The position numbers and the translations under genes were made by a program. The notes below the pieces were generated by a model, which ran no database searches, was not told the DNA's origin, and saw only the letters and a list, made by a program, of their open reading frames with translations. From Sequoia sempervirens (taxonomy: Eukaryota > Streptophyta > Pinopsida > Cupressales > Cupressaceae), in contig VDFB02275516.1 in NCBI GenBank assembly GCA_007258455.2, positions 248,001 through 312,000 of the forward strand: DNA of 64,000 nt, in the 5' to 3' direction. Numbering within the stretch: the first letter of the stretch is position 1; each line of letters begins with the position of its first letter. Of the stretch, positions 20,686 through 32,600 are shown in pieces.

Positions 20686-22079
20686 TACAATTTTATAGGA
20701 GGTATGCTACATGTAATAATAATACTTGACTTAGCCTAGTAGGTGAGTCAAGTGTTATGCACTTTTTCTCACCCAATGTCTCACTACTCCAGATCTAAAC
20801 TAGACCATAATCATTATGTGTACTTAGGTTTAACTAACTTTAGAGGCTATACTCTAAGTATTCCATAATAGTTTTTTTAACTTTGTAATCATGTTATGGG
20901 ATAATTCATCTATTTCACTAGATTATTATGTGCACTATAAGTATTACCAAATATTTTAATCAAATCCACAAGTAATTAGTAGGGTGAAATTCTACTATTA
21001 AATGATACACAACTCTTGTAATCCAATGATCCCTTAATCTTTTAATTTAGTTGGTTTTTTACTGGCCACAAGATCGTGTTGTTTAATGGAATTGATGTGA
21101 ACACACATTAACTTAAGAAAATTCATTTCAATTATAATCATAATCAAAATAAATGGGAATACAATAAGTTGTGATCTAATTGATCAAGGAGATGGAGTTT
21201 GAATATGAAGTGTATTACAATATAATGAGCCAAAAAAAAGTTACATGTAAGCTTTGGAAGTATTGACTATGATAGATATCTTTTATATTTGAATACATTT
21301 TAAGTATTAATTGAGGATGGCATTACCTTGGCTCCACATGCTAACAATAGGGAGAAATGTCTTTATTAAACTTTGCACAACGAAATTCATGTGGTGACGC
21401 CCTACTTACCCATCTTGAACAATGAACAAAGAAAATAATAATATAGTTGTGATAATTGATTTTATGGCACATGCCTTAATCTGAACCCTTGGTTAGAATA
21501 TAGGAAATATAACTAGATAATATAGCAAAAATAACTAGAACACATAACAAGTATAGTTAAAGATTATTAATAAATGTTAAAAATATCACATCTATCATTA
21601 CTTGAATAGAAAATTGTAAATAACTATAATGATATGTAATAAACATTAATACATAAAATTAAAAATAAATCATTTTAAAATTTTAAATTATTTACTCATA
21701 TATTATATATTTCAATTGATGAATTAACAAATTTATGATAATCAAGACAAAACAAATATATTTAAAATAAAATTAACAAGAATTATAATTATTATAATTG
21801 GATAATGGATAAAAAATTTAAATAATAAGTATGTTTTAATGGTTGTTTAAATATTAAGGTAAAGTGCCCCATTACTTTGTAAAAAAATTGATAATGTTGA
21901 AAAAGGCGTACAACAACAAAGACCCACATATAATAGATATAATCCTTTCAGTCTTACAATAACTTTCCTTATCTCTATAGTGATGATGGATCACTAACAT
22001 TAATACTAAAAATTAACAGAGTTATACGGAGAAGCTTATAACAAAGGCCCACAAACTGAAACAGAGTAACAACCTACTA
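20686..22079. other. AT-rich intergenic sequence downstream of the protease gene
   Basis: Very AT-rich with many short A/T runs. I see no genes, repeats or element termini. It should contain the 3' UTR and polyadenylation site of the protease gene, but no convincing AATAAA lies close to its stop codon on the minus strand. Confidence 0.6.
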
Positions 22080-23492
22080 CTAAGTATCACAATTCTCTGG
22101 AGCAATACCAAGCCTTGAGCCTGGCACATCATGCACTATTCGGAAGTTCTGCTGCTGGTAATTCCCAATTATGGAAACCACGGAATCTCCAACTGCAGGA
22201 GGAAGAGCGAAAGCCAAGCACAAGACGGAGCCCTTAGCATTTGCAGGGTATAGAGTGTTCTCCAGTGGCAGAGTCAAGTCCACACTATTCTCAAAATGCA
22301 ATGTAATCACAGGAAACTTCACATCGCCGGAAGGAACCTTGTAGCACGTATCGAAAGGCCGTAAGGGCCGAGCCAGACTGAGATTGGAGAGCTGGCGGCG
22401 GAAAGAATCTCTCATAGCATTGTAAGCGGGCTCCACCAGCCGAGTGATAACAGTTCCCGAGTCAATGATAGTCCCTTTCCCGGTCGCGAATGTTCCAGCT
22501 GGGATGGAAACGCGCTCTTCTCCCACAGAGATTCCGCTCAACCCTAGAAAGTAGAAGGAAGGAAGTTGGGCGTTTGACAAGAGGGGAGTAAACTGCAAGC
22601 CCGGAGCAGAAAGAGCCCCTTTCCCCAGCCGGAGAGACCCCGTGAAAGCAGAGGAGCCCAGGCTGGGAAGGCAATAAGAGAACGTTTTGTCATATAAATC
22701 GGCTGTCTGCGAAACAAAGGAAAGAGAATCCCTCCCAAAGCCAACCAAACCGGGCGTCGACTGGATGAGTCCCGTCAGAGAATACGCGCATCCGAATACA
22801 AATTCCTTCACGGACTGTGAGCTCACAGAGAGCGTCTCAGACGACAACAACTGATCCACCTCTGATTGATCGCCGTATTGTTCTACAATGCTGCAGTTGG
22901 CATTTTCATCGTTCCCACAGATGCCCAGATCTTGACACGGCTTTGAAGCACAGGTGAGGAATTTGTAGGTTGAGGACTTGGATGGGGTGAAGACCGGAGT
23001 TGAGCAAGTGGAGCAGGGAGCACAGGGGATCCAGGTGATATCGCTGCCCGTGTCAACGTCCAAGTAGAAGCTTTGCGCGGGCGTGCCGAAATCCAGCTTG
23101 ATAATGTAGTTTGCACCACCCGTTCCAGATGCTAACGGTACATCTGCGTCCTCTTGTGGACTCACCTTGCTATTGGTCTTGACCAGCCGGCCGCTTCTTT
23201 TCATTATTGCTCGGTAGCGCTGCTCATCGCCATTGATGGACTCCAACATCGCACTCCACCACGTTGAATTGGGGTTTCGGAATGGGGAACATTTTCCTTG
23301 AATGTGCGTAACCCTCAAGCTTGAACTTTCCAATACACTCGCAGAGCAGTTCTTGTTAACATCTGCGTCCTTCCATGTGAATAATGCAGGATTTACATTG
23401 GCAAACTTACTCTTTTGGGCCAACACACAACCGATTATTTGAAAAAACACTGAGATGAAAAGGATTAAGCATCCAGACTTTGCCATTCTCAT
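22080..23492 (-). CDS. Nepenthesin-type aspartic protease (A1B family), 470 aa, intronless
   Basis: Secreted pepsin-like endopeptidase. The reading frame is complete and uninterrupted. Residues 1-25 form a signal peptide (hydrophobic LILFISVFF core, ending CVLAQ). A propeptide follows (residues 26 to about 125, with the family motif GKCSPF). The first catalytic aspartate is in DVDTGSD (codons at 23046-23054) and the second in IIDSGT (22455-22463). A cysteine-rich segment between them (CAPCSTCSTP, CASKPC, ICGNDENANC) is the nepenthesin-specific insertion. The flap reads YGDQS where YGDGS is more common. The protein ends in ENCDT. Length and organisation match plant AED3-like/atypical aspartic proteases. 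The start is set by MRMAKSG just ahead of the signal core. G+C content is higher than in the flanks. Exact orthologue not assigned. Confidence 0.93.
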   Translation of the reverse strand: MRMAKSGCLILFISVFFQIIGCVLAQKSKFANVNPALFTWKDADVNKNCSASVLESSSLRVTHIQGKCSPFRNPNSTWWSAMLESINGDEQRYRAIMKRSGRLVKTNSKVSPQEDADVPLASGTGGANYIIKLDFGTPAQSFYLDVDTGSDITWIPCAPCSTCSTPVFTPSKSSTYKFLTCASKPCQDLGICGNDENANCSIVEQYGDQSEVDQLLSSETLSVSSQSVKEFVFGCAYSLTGLIQSTPGLVGFGRDSLSFVSQTADLYDKTFSYCLPSLGSSAFTGSLRLGKGALSAPGLQFTPLLSNAQLPSFYFLGLSGISVGEERVSIPAGTFATGKGTIIDSGTVITRLVEPAYNAMRDSFRRQLSNLSLARPLRPFDTCYKVPSGDVKFPVITLHFENSVDLTLPLENTLYPANAKGSVLCLAFALPPAVGDSVVSIIGNYQQQNFRIVHDVPGSRLGIAPENCDT

Positions 23493-23556
23493 TCTAATGC
23501 AACGCCCAGAAGTGGTGACTGGCTACTATGTTGAGAAAGAAAACCAGGACATAGAT

Positions 23557-23565
23557 CATATATAT
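23557..23565 (-). promoter_or_regulatory. TATA box of the protease gene
   Basis: The minus strand reads TATATATGA about 65-73 bp upstream of the ATG at 23492, implying a 5' UTR of roughly 35-45 bases. Confidence 0.6.
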
Positions 23566-23699
23566 CGCATAAACAAGCTTGTTATGAACGCTAAGGTCAA
23601 TAGTGGCTGATTTGCTGTTTCCACGAAAAGTCCTCGAGTTCCATCAAGTAAATGATGTGTTTAGTCACTCCACTTTCCTCGATTCCCGAAGGACTACCA

Positions 23700-23965
23700 C
23701 TTTGCTTTTGCTTTCGAATATGAAATGAAACCATGATATTTCATGTTTTTATACGAGATTTTTCAATACCCAGTTCAGCAATGTGCGTCAAAACTGGTTT
23801 GAGGTGTGAATTCATTTCCGCTACCCTCACTACTTTCCTTTCGCTTTCGAATATAAACTACAACATGATATTGCTTGTTTTCAGACGAGATTTTTCAGTT
23901 GCCTTTTCGGTGAAGTGCATCAAAAATAGTCTGGGATGGTGTGAATTCATTCCCACCGACCGTCA
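23700..23965. repeat. Tandem duplication in the protease promoter region
   Basis: Two adjacent copies of about 135 bp. 23705-23830 and 23838-23965 share gctttcgaata, catgatatt, acgagatttttca, gtgcNtcaaaa and gtgtgaattcatt(t/c)cc in the same order. They lie about 210-475 bp upstream of the start codon. The duplication would double any regulatory sites it contains. Confidence 0.75.
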
Positions 23966-24196
23966 TTTGAACTAGTTGAAACACGTCAATCCATACGTAC
24001 AGCAAAGTTTTAGCGCCACAGAGTGATTGGGTCACAGCTTTGCAACATGGCTCCTTCAAGAATACATCCCTGAAAATTTGTCGCAAAGATATTTCATGAT
24101 GGATACATTCTAAAACTCCAATGAATGTGGTTTTACCCATCCTTGAATTTGATAACACATATAACTAGTTAGAGGATTTTACTCTTATATGTTATT

Positions 24197-25480
24197 TTGT
24201 GGGGAGAACTCCCCTTGAAAGCATGCTCTAGGAATGGGTCAAAAAACACTAGACCTCACAGGGGGTCTAGTTTGATGCTATTCAAAAACTCATGGAGGGT
24301 TGTTTTTTTCACTTTTCTAAGGCCAACTATGTTGAGACTATCATCAAGCATGGCCCTTGGTATATTCACTCTTCCTTGTTGGTGTTCCAACCTTGGGCAC
24401 GAGTCTTCACAATATCTAATGATAGTAAACTTCACGTTCTTGTATGGCATGAATTTTCAAGTCTTTATTTTCCTTGCTATTACTTTTTGTACCATATTGC
24501 CTCCTCTTTGAATAAGGTCATTTGTGTAGAGCCTAATTGACTTTATCAAACTTATCCTAAAAAATGCATTTATGTTCAAATTGATTTATCTAGAGAATTG
24601 AAAGAGTTGGTAGATATCCAAATTGGTAATCTTTATCACATGCAATGGGTGTTTTACCTTAATCTATCTAGCAATTTTTTTTTATGTTAGAGCCCAAAAA
24701 CTTTGGAACTAAATTCATGACTTTTTTGTCCATTCTAGCCAAAATCTCTTTCTTCAAATATCTTTTTTAGATATTGGTCTCATATCACCCAAACATTCAA
24801 TCAAATATGGCATGATTTCATGGTGGATACTCTCTTCAGTATATGGATATTCTCTAGCAATTATTTGATTTAATGTGTTATTATAGATCTAGGTGCAAGC
24901 TTAAAAAATGTTCTAGAAGTGGCTCACCTTTAGGTTCTTCATAACCATTAGGAAAATACCCTAGTGTTGTGGAAATTTTTTCCCTATCTCCCTCCTCTCG
25001 AGATTGCTCTCCTCCTTGAGAGTGTCAACTAATGTAGAGTCTTTCTTCTTTTGGTGGCCATGTTGCTCAATTAAAAGATCAAGCCTCTTGGCTAGTAGAG
25101 GATATCATAGTATGTTGCAACCTATTTGGTGGCACTCTACCTCTCCATCTCCCATGGGTGCATCTTAGGTGGCCTTTTGGTGAATCATCTAGATCTTTTG
25201 ATTCAAACAAGTTTCCTCAGGTGGCTCTAGCTATATATCTAAACCATGATGAAATAAACAAGGATAACTATGGTGAGGGTTCAAACCCTCCCATGGACAC
25301 TCCAAACCTCATTGATGTATTGGGTAAACCAAATGATCGAGAACCTTCTCCTCCCACCTCTACTACTAATGTGTTATTTAGCGACTAGTTTTTATATATT
25401 TTTGTAGCCAAGTGTTAACCTAATTTTGACTTTAGGGGTGTGATTTCTTATTCACCCACCCTTTTTGTGAATATGTGTAA
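24197..25480 (+). pseudogene. L1 LINE ORF1 remnant (DUF4283)
   Basis: Frame 24292-24540 reads FHFSKANYVETIIKHGPWYI and SLLVFQPWARVF, and the continuation after stops gives YVQIDLSRELKELVDIQIGN. These match the DUF4283 domain seen intact in the LINE at 28.4 kb (a GPYFYNQVGLF segment, then VEIDLSKPL). No zinc knuckle and no ORF2 follow. A further open frame at 25158-25388 is proline-rich at its end. The sequence from 25430 (gtgtaatattattttttataaatgat) could be a LINE 3' end. Confidence 0.65.
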
Positions 25481-27593
25481 TATTATTTTTTATAAATGAT
25501 AAAGTAGACACCTAGTCATCAAGGAATATATATGATCAAAATATAATATATTTAAATATGTGTATATGATTGATAAAATATAATTTTGGTTCTAGTCTAA
25601 GTTATTGAGGCCACAAACAATGAACCTCGTCCTTGATTGAACACATTGCATTAAAGTGAATAGTCCAAATATGTGAACATAGTAGCCCAATAGGATCATA
25701 AAGCCCAAAAGCACACCAACCTAGTGAGAGTTTGGAGAATGATGCCACCAACATGAATGCCAACAACTTTAATATACAAGTTCAAACCCCTATGCACAAT
25801 GGATCAGTGTGGGCACAATACCCACAATCATAATGACTCAACACAGGTTTGAACTTTAGTGACTACAACAACAATACCACAATTTAACCATCACACTATG
25901 CAATGAATGACTATTATAATTTATATATTATAAAATATAAAATGAATTAAATGTAAGGATACTTAGCTTTAGTTTTGATTAAAATGTTGTTTTCTAAGTA
26001 TTAAAATTTCATTCGCCCAATTGACATAATTTAATAACTTTTTAAATGATTGACATTCAAATGTGAATGTAGTTGTGTATTTCCTATGTTTACTCATGCA
26101 TGCTTGTAAGAAATCTATGAGTGCATGTAGGTGATATTTGGATGTTTGGAATTGAACTTTCAATGAATGGAACTAAAGTTGCAACTAATAGATTTGATTT
26201 GGCAATGATATGTTATTTAAAACTTATTCACCTTTATCTATATAATAGAGAAATGGTAAGGGATATTATATTTTTACAAACACTTTTGGGAAATTTTTTG
26301 AAATACAATAGACATGTTCACCTTAAAGCTAGACCCTTAGATGAATTGATTCAATAATGATGAACTAATGTCAAGAAAAACATACAAGAATGAATTATGT
26401 TCCTAGAATTATGTTGTAATGAGATAATTTTTTATTCCTTGATCCTCTTTTTAATTCTCTTTCTAGTTCCTAGATTACTCATTTTAAATTAGGGTTACTC
26501 CTTAAATACACAACCCCAACATGTAAAATATAAAACTACTTGAACAATCGTGATCTCACAAGATCTAGTCAAAATGGAGGAAAGTGGATCTATTTTGAAA
26601 TTTTTAATTTTAAAGTTAGGGGTTCATACTCACAAACATGTAAAGATGCACTAGATCAAATTTGCAAACACATATCTAAATAAAGGTAGAAAATTTAGTA
26701 TTTGAGAATCAATATCAACCAATTAAGATGGTTGATATTAGAATTAGTATAGGATAATGTTATATTCCAACTTATATGTGAAAACAAACTATCTTACATG
26801 TTATTTGATGCACTTAATAATAAACTAAATTTTCTTAGTCTAAAAAATAAGATAAAATAGGTTTGAGTATACAATTTTCACTATTATAATTTTCCCCTCA
26901 CTTCAACTTACATAGGAGATACTATAATAATTCATTTACCAAATTAAAATAAAGTAGCCAACATGAAAATTAATTATTTTTCAAACTGAAAGGATATAAA
27001 TAACTAGATGCATGGAAATGGGGAGGGCAAGAGGGGTTGAAAAGTGGTCATTTTTCCTAAAATTATAAAAAATCTAAACTTTGACAAAAAATCAAGATAC
27101 CTATGCTCAAAATTTTAATATGTGGTAAGATCAAAGATTACTAGCACTTATAATTTTTGTCTTAATCTATTATTTTTTAAATGGTGGAGATTAAGAGGGT
27201 TAAATAGATGGATCACACAAAGTGCTCATGTTATTGTCAAAAAATATATAGTGTCAGGTGTGGTCCCCTTAAATTGTCAACTTTATAAAAGTATTTTGCA
27301 AATTTCTTTAGTGCAGAGTAAGCTAACATCACACCGATTACTCCAAACTAGTTGGCTATTTTTTTATGAATATGTTTTTTTGCTAATTTTCAAAGTGTAC
27401 ACATCTTAAAAAATATAGAATTTTGAGCATGTTCTCCTCAAATTTTTAGAAACTAAACAAAAATAAAAAATATTTATTATGTAGAATTAAATATAGAATG
27501 TGAATATATAATATTTTAAAAATTGAATGCTCTCATAAAAAATTATGTAGAAAAAATAATACCTGTATGCTTGTAGTAAAAATTAAAAACATT
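25481..27593. other. AT-rich spacer
   Basis: No gene, element or clear repeat recognised. Short open frames (for example 25969-26163, 26121-26357, 27122-27409) have biased AT-rich composition and no recognisable motif. Confidence 0.6.
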
Positions 27594-27612
27594 AGTAAAA
27601 ATAATTAGATAT

Positions 27613-28367
27613 AAAGACCTGAAGTTCACAAATTGAAAGGTCGTTTCTGGTCCTGCGAATGTCTCTGTGCGTTGAAGGCCGAGCTAGGGCGCCCGTGCCC
27701 TAGCTCTCTCTCTGTCTTGGTCTGCAGGTGCGGCGTTGGGGGGTGCTGAACGTGTTAGGGGAAAGATTTCTGCGGGGCTGCTCTTTCTTGATCTGCGCAG
27801 GAACTGCTTGAGCGTGGTGGTGGGCAGGAGGCGTTGCCAGCCCGTTTCCTCTGTGCTCAGCTTGTGAACGGAGGCAGTGGGGTTGTTCTTGGTGGGTGAT
27901 CTTTGGCTCGACCCAGATTGGCCTGGCCTGCAAGGGGTGGATTTCGGCTGCAAGGGTGGAATTTTTGTGAGCAAGGCGTCCCTCTTTCTAAGCTTCGAGG
28001 GGTTTTGTTGGGGGTGGGGGTGTTGCTATTTTCGCTGCCCATCCTGAGTTGTGGTGCATTGTGGGTGGAACGGAGGGTGTTTTGTCTTAGCTCCTAAGTG
28101 GTTCTTTCTGCCCTCTTTGTCTAAAGGTTTGCATGTCAGTGTAGGGACACGATCGGGTCCATATCTCGCAGAGAATCATCTGGGGTTAGCCCCATTTTGG
28201 ATTTTCGGTCGGCTTTTGGATCAAAACCCCCTCTACAGGGTTCTAAAATTTTTAAGAATAATCTTTTTTCCATAGACCCGGAGATGGGTTCATCTGGGGG
28301 GTCTAGGATTTCGAAGATTAATGGCTGTCTGGAAAGATGCAAAGAGAGACCAAATGTTTAGATTCCG
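27613..28367 (+). other. L1 5' UTR
   Basis: GC-rich, no conserved coding motif. It would hold the internal promoter. Open frames on both strands here are short and unrelated to known domains. Confidence 0.6.
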
Positions 28368-29675
28368 ATGGAGATGCTGGCGGAGGATATCGATTATTAC
28401 TCAAGACATTCCTTATACTGTAAGTTCTTAGGATTGAAACTCTCGCTGCAATTTTTGGAAGCCTGGGCTCAGAGGACGTGGATGCCAGAGGGGGAGATGG
28501 AGATTCGACTCCTAGCGAATAATTATTTCATTGTTACTTTTGACTGTATCGCTGATCGGACGCATACTTTTGAGGGGGGCCCTTACTTCTACAACCAAGT
28601 GGGCCTATTCATGAAACCTTGGCATGCAGGCTTCAATCCGACCGCAGAGCTTTCGAGTCGGGTTCCAGTTTGGGTTCGTCTTCTGAGGCTCTCGGTGGAG
28701 TGCTAGCGTGAGGATGTTCTACATTTACTGGCCTCGATGTTGGGGAATCCTGTTGGCTCGTCGCAGCAGACTCAATTCAAGAAAGTAATGACATACGCCC
28801 GATTTTGTGTGGAAATAGATTTAAGTAAACCATTGCTAGATTCTTTAGCAGTGTGTGCAGGAGAGTATTCCTGGGTGCAGCAGCTTGACTATGAGACCTT
28901 ACCATTTCGGTGCCAATTTTGCCATGAGTATGGCCATCTCCAGCGTAGATGTCCAAAGGCTAAGCCTGTGGCGACCAAGGACTCTCAACCCTCTCGTAAT
29001 CCGCCTAGGGTGGATAAGGGTAAGGATCCTATTCAAGGTAGTGGGGCTGGGGAGGATGGTTTTATTCCTGTCAGGAATCTGAACAGAAATAAGGGGCAGA
29101 AGAGGACTCTCAAAGAAAGGCAAGAAGAGGACACTTTTAATAGATTCGAGGTATTGGATGATTTTAGTCAGCAGGAAGTGAATCCAGGTTTGGTGGACCT
29201 GGATCAAGGGACTATGGAAGTTGAACAGCATGGGTCTCCTGTTCAGATAGTGCAAGTTTCTCAGCAGGAGGTGCATACGGGTTTGCCAAATGTAGTGCAG
29301 GATGGGAAAGATCTAGGGCTTGAAGGGCTCTGTTCAGAGGTTCTTTGTGCTCCACAAGTTGAGGGGACTAGGATTTTGGAATCAAACCATCAGTTGAGGG
29401 CTCCGGAGGAACCAAGCTGTGTTGTTGTTCCAAAAAAAAGCAAAGACGCTTCGGCCCACCACTCTCAGGGATCGGGCTCGGAGTTAGGTAAGAGTAATAA
29501 GTTGTCTTCTCATTTGGGAATTCTTCAGAAGGATCTAAAAAAAGGTGGGGCGGAAAAGGTCTCTAAGCTTGGCAGGAAGAAGGATGTGGAAAAGATCAAA
29601 ATGATAGGGGAGAACTTGGTGGAGTCAGGGTCTGTTAAGACCTTGGATTCTCTTTTTTCGAGCCCCTTGAAATGA
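28368..29675 (+). pseudogene. L1 ORF1: DUF4283 RNA-binding protein with zinc knuckle
   Basis: 435 codons in one frame with a single stop, TAG at 28704-28706. The N-terminal two-fifths is a DUF4283 domain (AEDIDYYSRHSLYCKFLGL; FDCIADRTHTFEGGPYFYN; VPVWVRLLRLSVEC). A CCHC zinc knuckle (CQFCHEYGHLQRRC) lies at 28911-28952. The C-terminal half is hydrophilic and acidic/basic. The protein binds LINE RNA as a chaperone. The neighbouring sequence (LSVEC*REDVLHLL) suggests the stop replaced tryptophan (TGG to TAG). The stop codon overlaps the ORF2 start. Confidence 0.9.
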
Positions 29676-32600
29676 TTGTTTTATCTTGGAATGTAAGTGG
29701 CTTGAACAATGGCCCTCGACAAAAAGTTGTTCGTGATTTGGTTAGAAGTCAATCTCCTGATGTGCTCTTTCTCCAGGAGACTAAGCTGTCGGTTGAAAGT
29801 ATGTTTGGTTTAATGTCTAAGTTGTGGGGGAATGGTGAGTGCCAATGTATTGGCGCGCAGGGGGCTTCTGGGGGAGTGGCTTGTTTATGGAATCCTCAGA
29901 AGATTTCTCCTCTTTGGTGGATGTCCTCCAAGTCATCTATATCCATGATTGCTTCTTGCTTTGAGTCAGGGGAGGCTATATTTTTCTCCAATATTTATGC
30001 ACCTACTGAGCTTCATGGTAAGCAATTATTGTGGACCCATATCAGGTTTGTTAGAAGTATGGCTCCTTACCATCCGTGGATAATGGCGGGGGATTTCAAT
30101 GTTATCTCTAAGTTGGATGAGAAACGAGGTGGTATTGTGAGGCTGGAGCCTTCTGCTCTTCTTCTTCAGGATAACATTTCAGCTCTAAATCTGGTTGATA
30201 TCAAGCCTAGTAATGGCCAGTTCACTTGGACTAATCGGAGGATTGGGGAGGAGTGCATTGCTGAGCGTCTTGATCATTTTCTGGTTTCTTGTTACTGGGT
30301 AGGTGGTTTGTGGTCCTCTAAGTCTAAAATTTTGGACTGGAGGGGTTCAGATCATTGGCCTATCAAGCTCGCGATCTCCTCGGCTCGTGTACCTCGGTCT
30401 CCTCCTTTTAAATTCTAGCTTATGTGGCTTAGGGATCCCTCTCTTCATGATTACATGGCTGAATGGTGGAGATATAGTAGACCTTCCTATGGTACAAAAA
30501 TGTATACTTTTTCTAAGTTACTTCAATTTGTCAAGTATCAGCTCAAACGATGGAATCGACATTGCTTTGGAAACATTTTCCATGCTAAGGCTGCTGCTCA
30601 GGCTGAGTTGGCTGGTATTATGAGGTTGATTAGGGAGGATGGGATGACTGAAGTGTTGCTTTTGGAAGAAGACAAGGCCCTGAAGCTATTGGAGGAGTGT
30701 GAGCTAAGGGAAGAATTTTTTTGGAAACAAAAGGCCCGGGTTGATTGGTTACTGGAAGGAGATAAGAATACTGCCTTCTTCTTCAATTCGGTGAAAGCCA
30801 GGAGACATGGCAACTCTATTTCTGTTTTAGTGAATGACAGGGGTGAGCAGCTTTCCTCCTCTCAGGAGATCTCTAATGAAGCAGTTCAATACTTTGCTTC
30901 TTTATTCAAGGAGGAGGAGCGAAGGAGTTTCGATGAGGAAATTCAAGTCCTGTCGTGTATCCCTTCTCTTGTTTCTAGAGAAATGAATGAGCATCTTATG
31001 AGTGACATCTCGCTTGATGAACTGGAGGGTATAGTGTTTCAGATGAAGAAGGGGAAAGCCCCTGGCCCGGATGGCTTTCCGATTGAGTTCTTCCAAGAGT
31101 TCTGGGATATTATCAAATTGGACTTGTTAGCAGTTGTGCAGGAGTCTCAATCAAATAAGCAAATGCTACGGGCTCTCAATTCCACCTTCCTAGCTCTCAT
31201 TCCCAAGTGTGAGGGTGCTGATAGGTTAAGGCAATTTCGGCCTATCTCTCTATGCAATGTGATTTATAAAATTATCTCTAAATTGATGGCTGACAGGTTG
31301 AAAAAGTGGCTTTCAGTGTTGATTTCTGAGGAACATAGCGGTTTTGTGGAGGGTCGGCAAATTTTGGATGCGGTGGTGATTGCAACTGAAACTATCCATT
31401 CTATGGCCACTTCCAAGGTTAAGGCAATGTTTATCAAATTGGATATGGCTAAAGCTTATGACAGAGTTCAGTGGTCCTTCCTTTAGAAGATTCTTGGCGC
31501 CTTTGGGTTTGGGGAGGATTGGATTAGCTGGGTAATGAGCTGTGTTACTACAACTTCCTTTTCTGTGTTAATCAATGGTGAGCACTCAGAGCTTTTTGGT
31601 GCATCTCGGGGTTTGCTCCAGGGAGACCCCCTCTCTCCCTATTTGTTTATCCTTCTTGCCGAGGGTCTGGGACGCTTGATGAGAAGGCATGTGGAGCTGG
31701 GGCTTATTTCGGGATGGAGATGGAATGGTGGCTTACCTTCGCAGTCTCATTTGCAGTTTGTGGATGACACTGCTTTGATGGGGCTAGCGTCTATCAGGGA
31801 AGCTACTAATATGCGCAAAGTTTTGGATGTTTATCTTAATGCCTCGGGCCAATTGATCAATGAGGAAAAGTCCTCCATCTTTTTCTTTAACACTCCTGAG
31901 CCCATTCAGAGGAGGATTGCTCACATTTTGAGATTTCAGATTGGGTCTCTCCCCTTGACCTACCTTGGTATTCCGATCTCTGTTGGAAGACCTCATAGGG
32001 ATTCTTGGCAAAATATATTGGATAAATTTTGTGTGAAGGTTAATCATTGGACCCACAGATGGCTGTCCTTTGTTGGGCGTGTTCAGTTGCTCCAGTCTGT
32101 GGTGCAGGCTCTTCCCATCTACAGGTGCATGATCCAGGCTGCCCCGGTGAGTTTCATTAAGGAGTTTGATTCTCTTGCTAGGCAGTTTTTATGGGCTGGT
32201 AGCCTACAGTCTTCCAAATGGAGTCTTGTCAAGTGGGATACTGTTTGTAGCCCGAAGCAGTTTGGAGGGCTTGGTTTAAGGCAGTCTTTGTTGTCCAGTG
32301 TGGCTCAAGCTGCTAAGTTGTATTGGCGCTGGTGTGTGGAGCAGGATCATCTCTGGGCTAGAATTTTATCTCATAAGTATTTTCCAGGGATCCCTCATAG
32401 TGATATTCCCTGGTACTCCTTGAGGGGGAAAGGTTCGGTGATTTGGGGTACTCTCAAGAAAGGGGCTACTCTCATAAAGGATGGCCTTTTTTGGATTTGC
32501 AAAAGGGGGACGGAAGCTCTTTTCTGGTCTGATTCTTGGGATGGTTTTCCCCCCATTCTTGCCCAGTTTCCGAACTTGGTAACTTTATGCCAGCGGTTCC

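Noticed and set aside
22462..23119. Minus-strand ORFs nested in the protease gene
   Set aside because: Out-of-frame shadows of the 470-codon reading frame.
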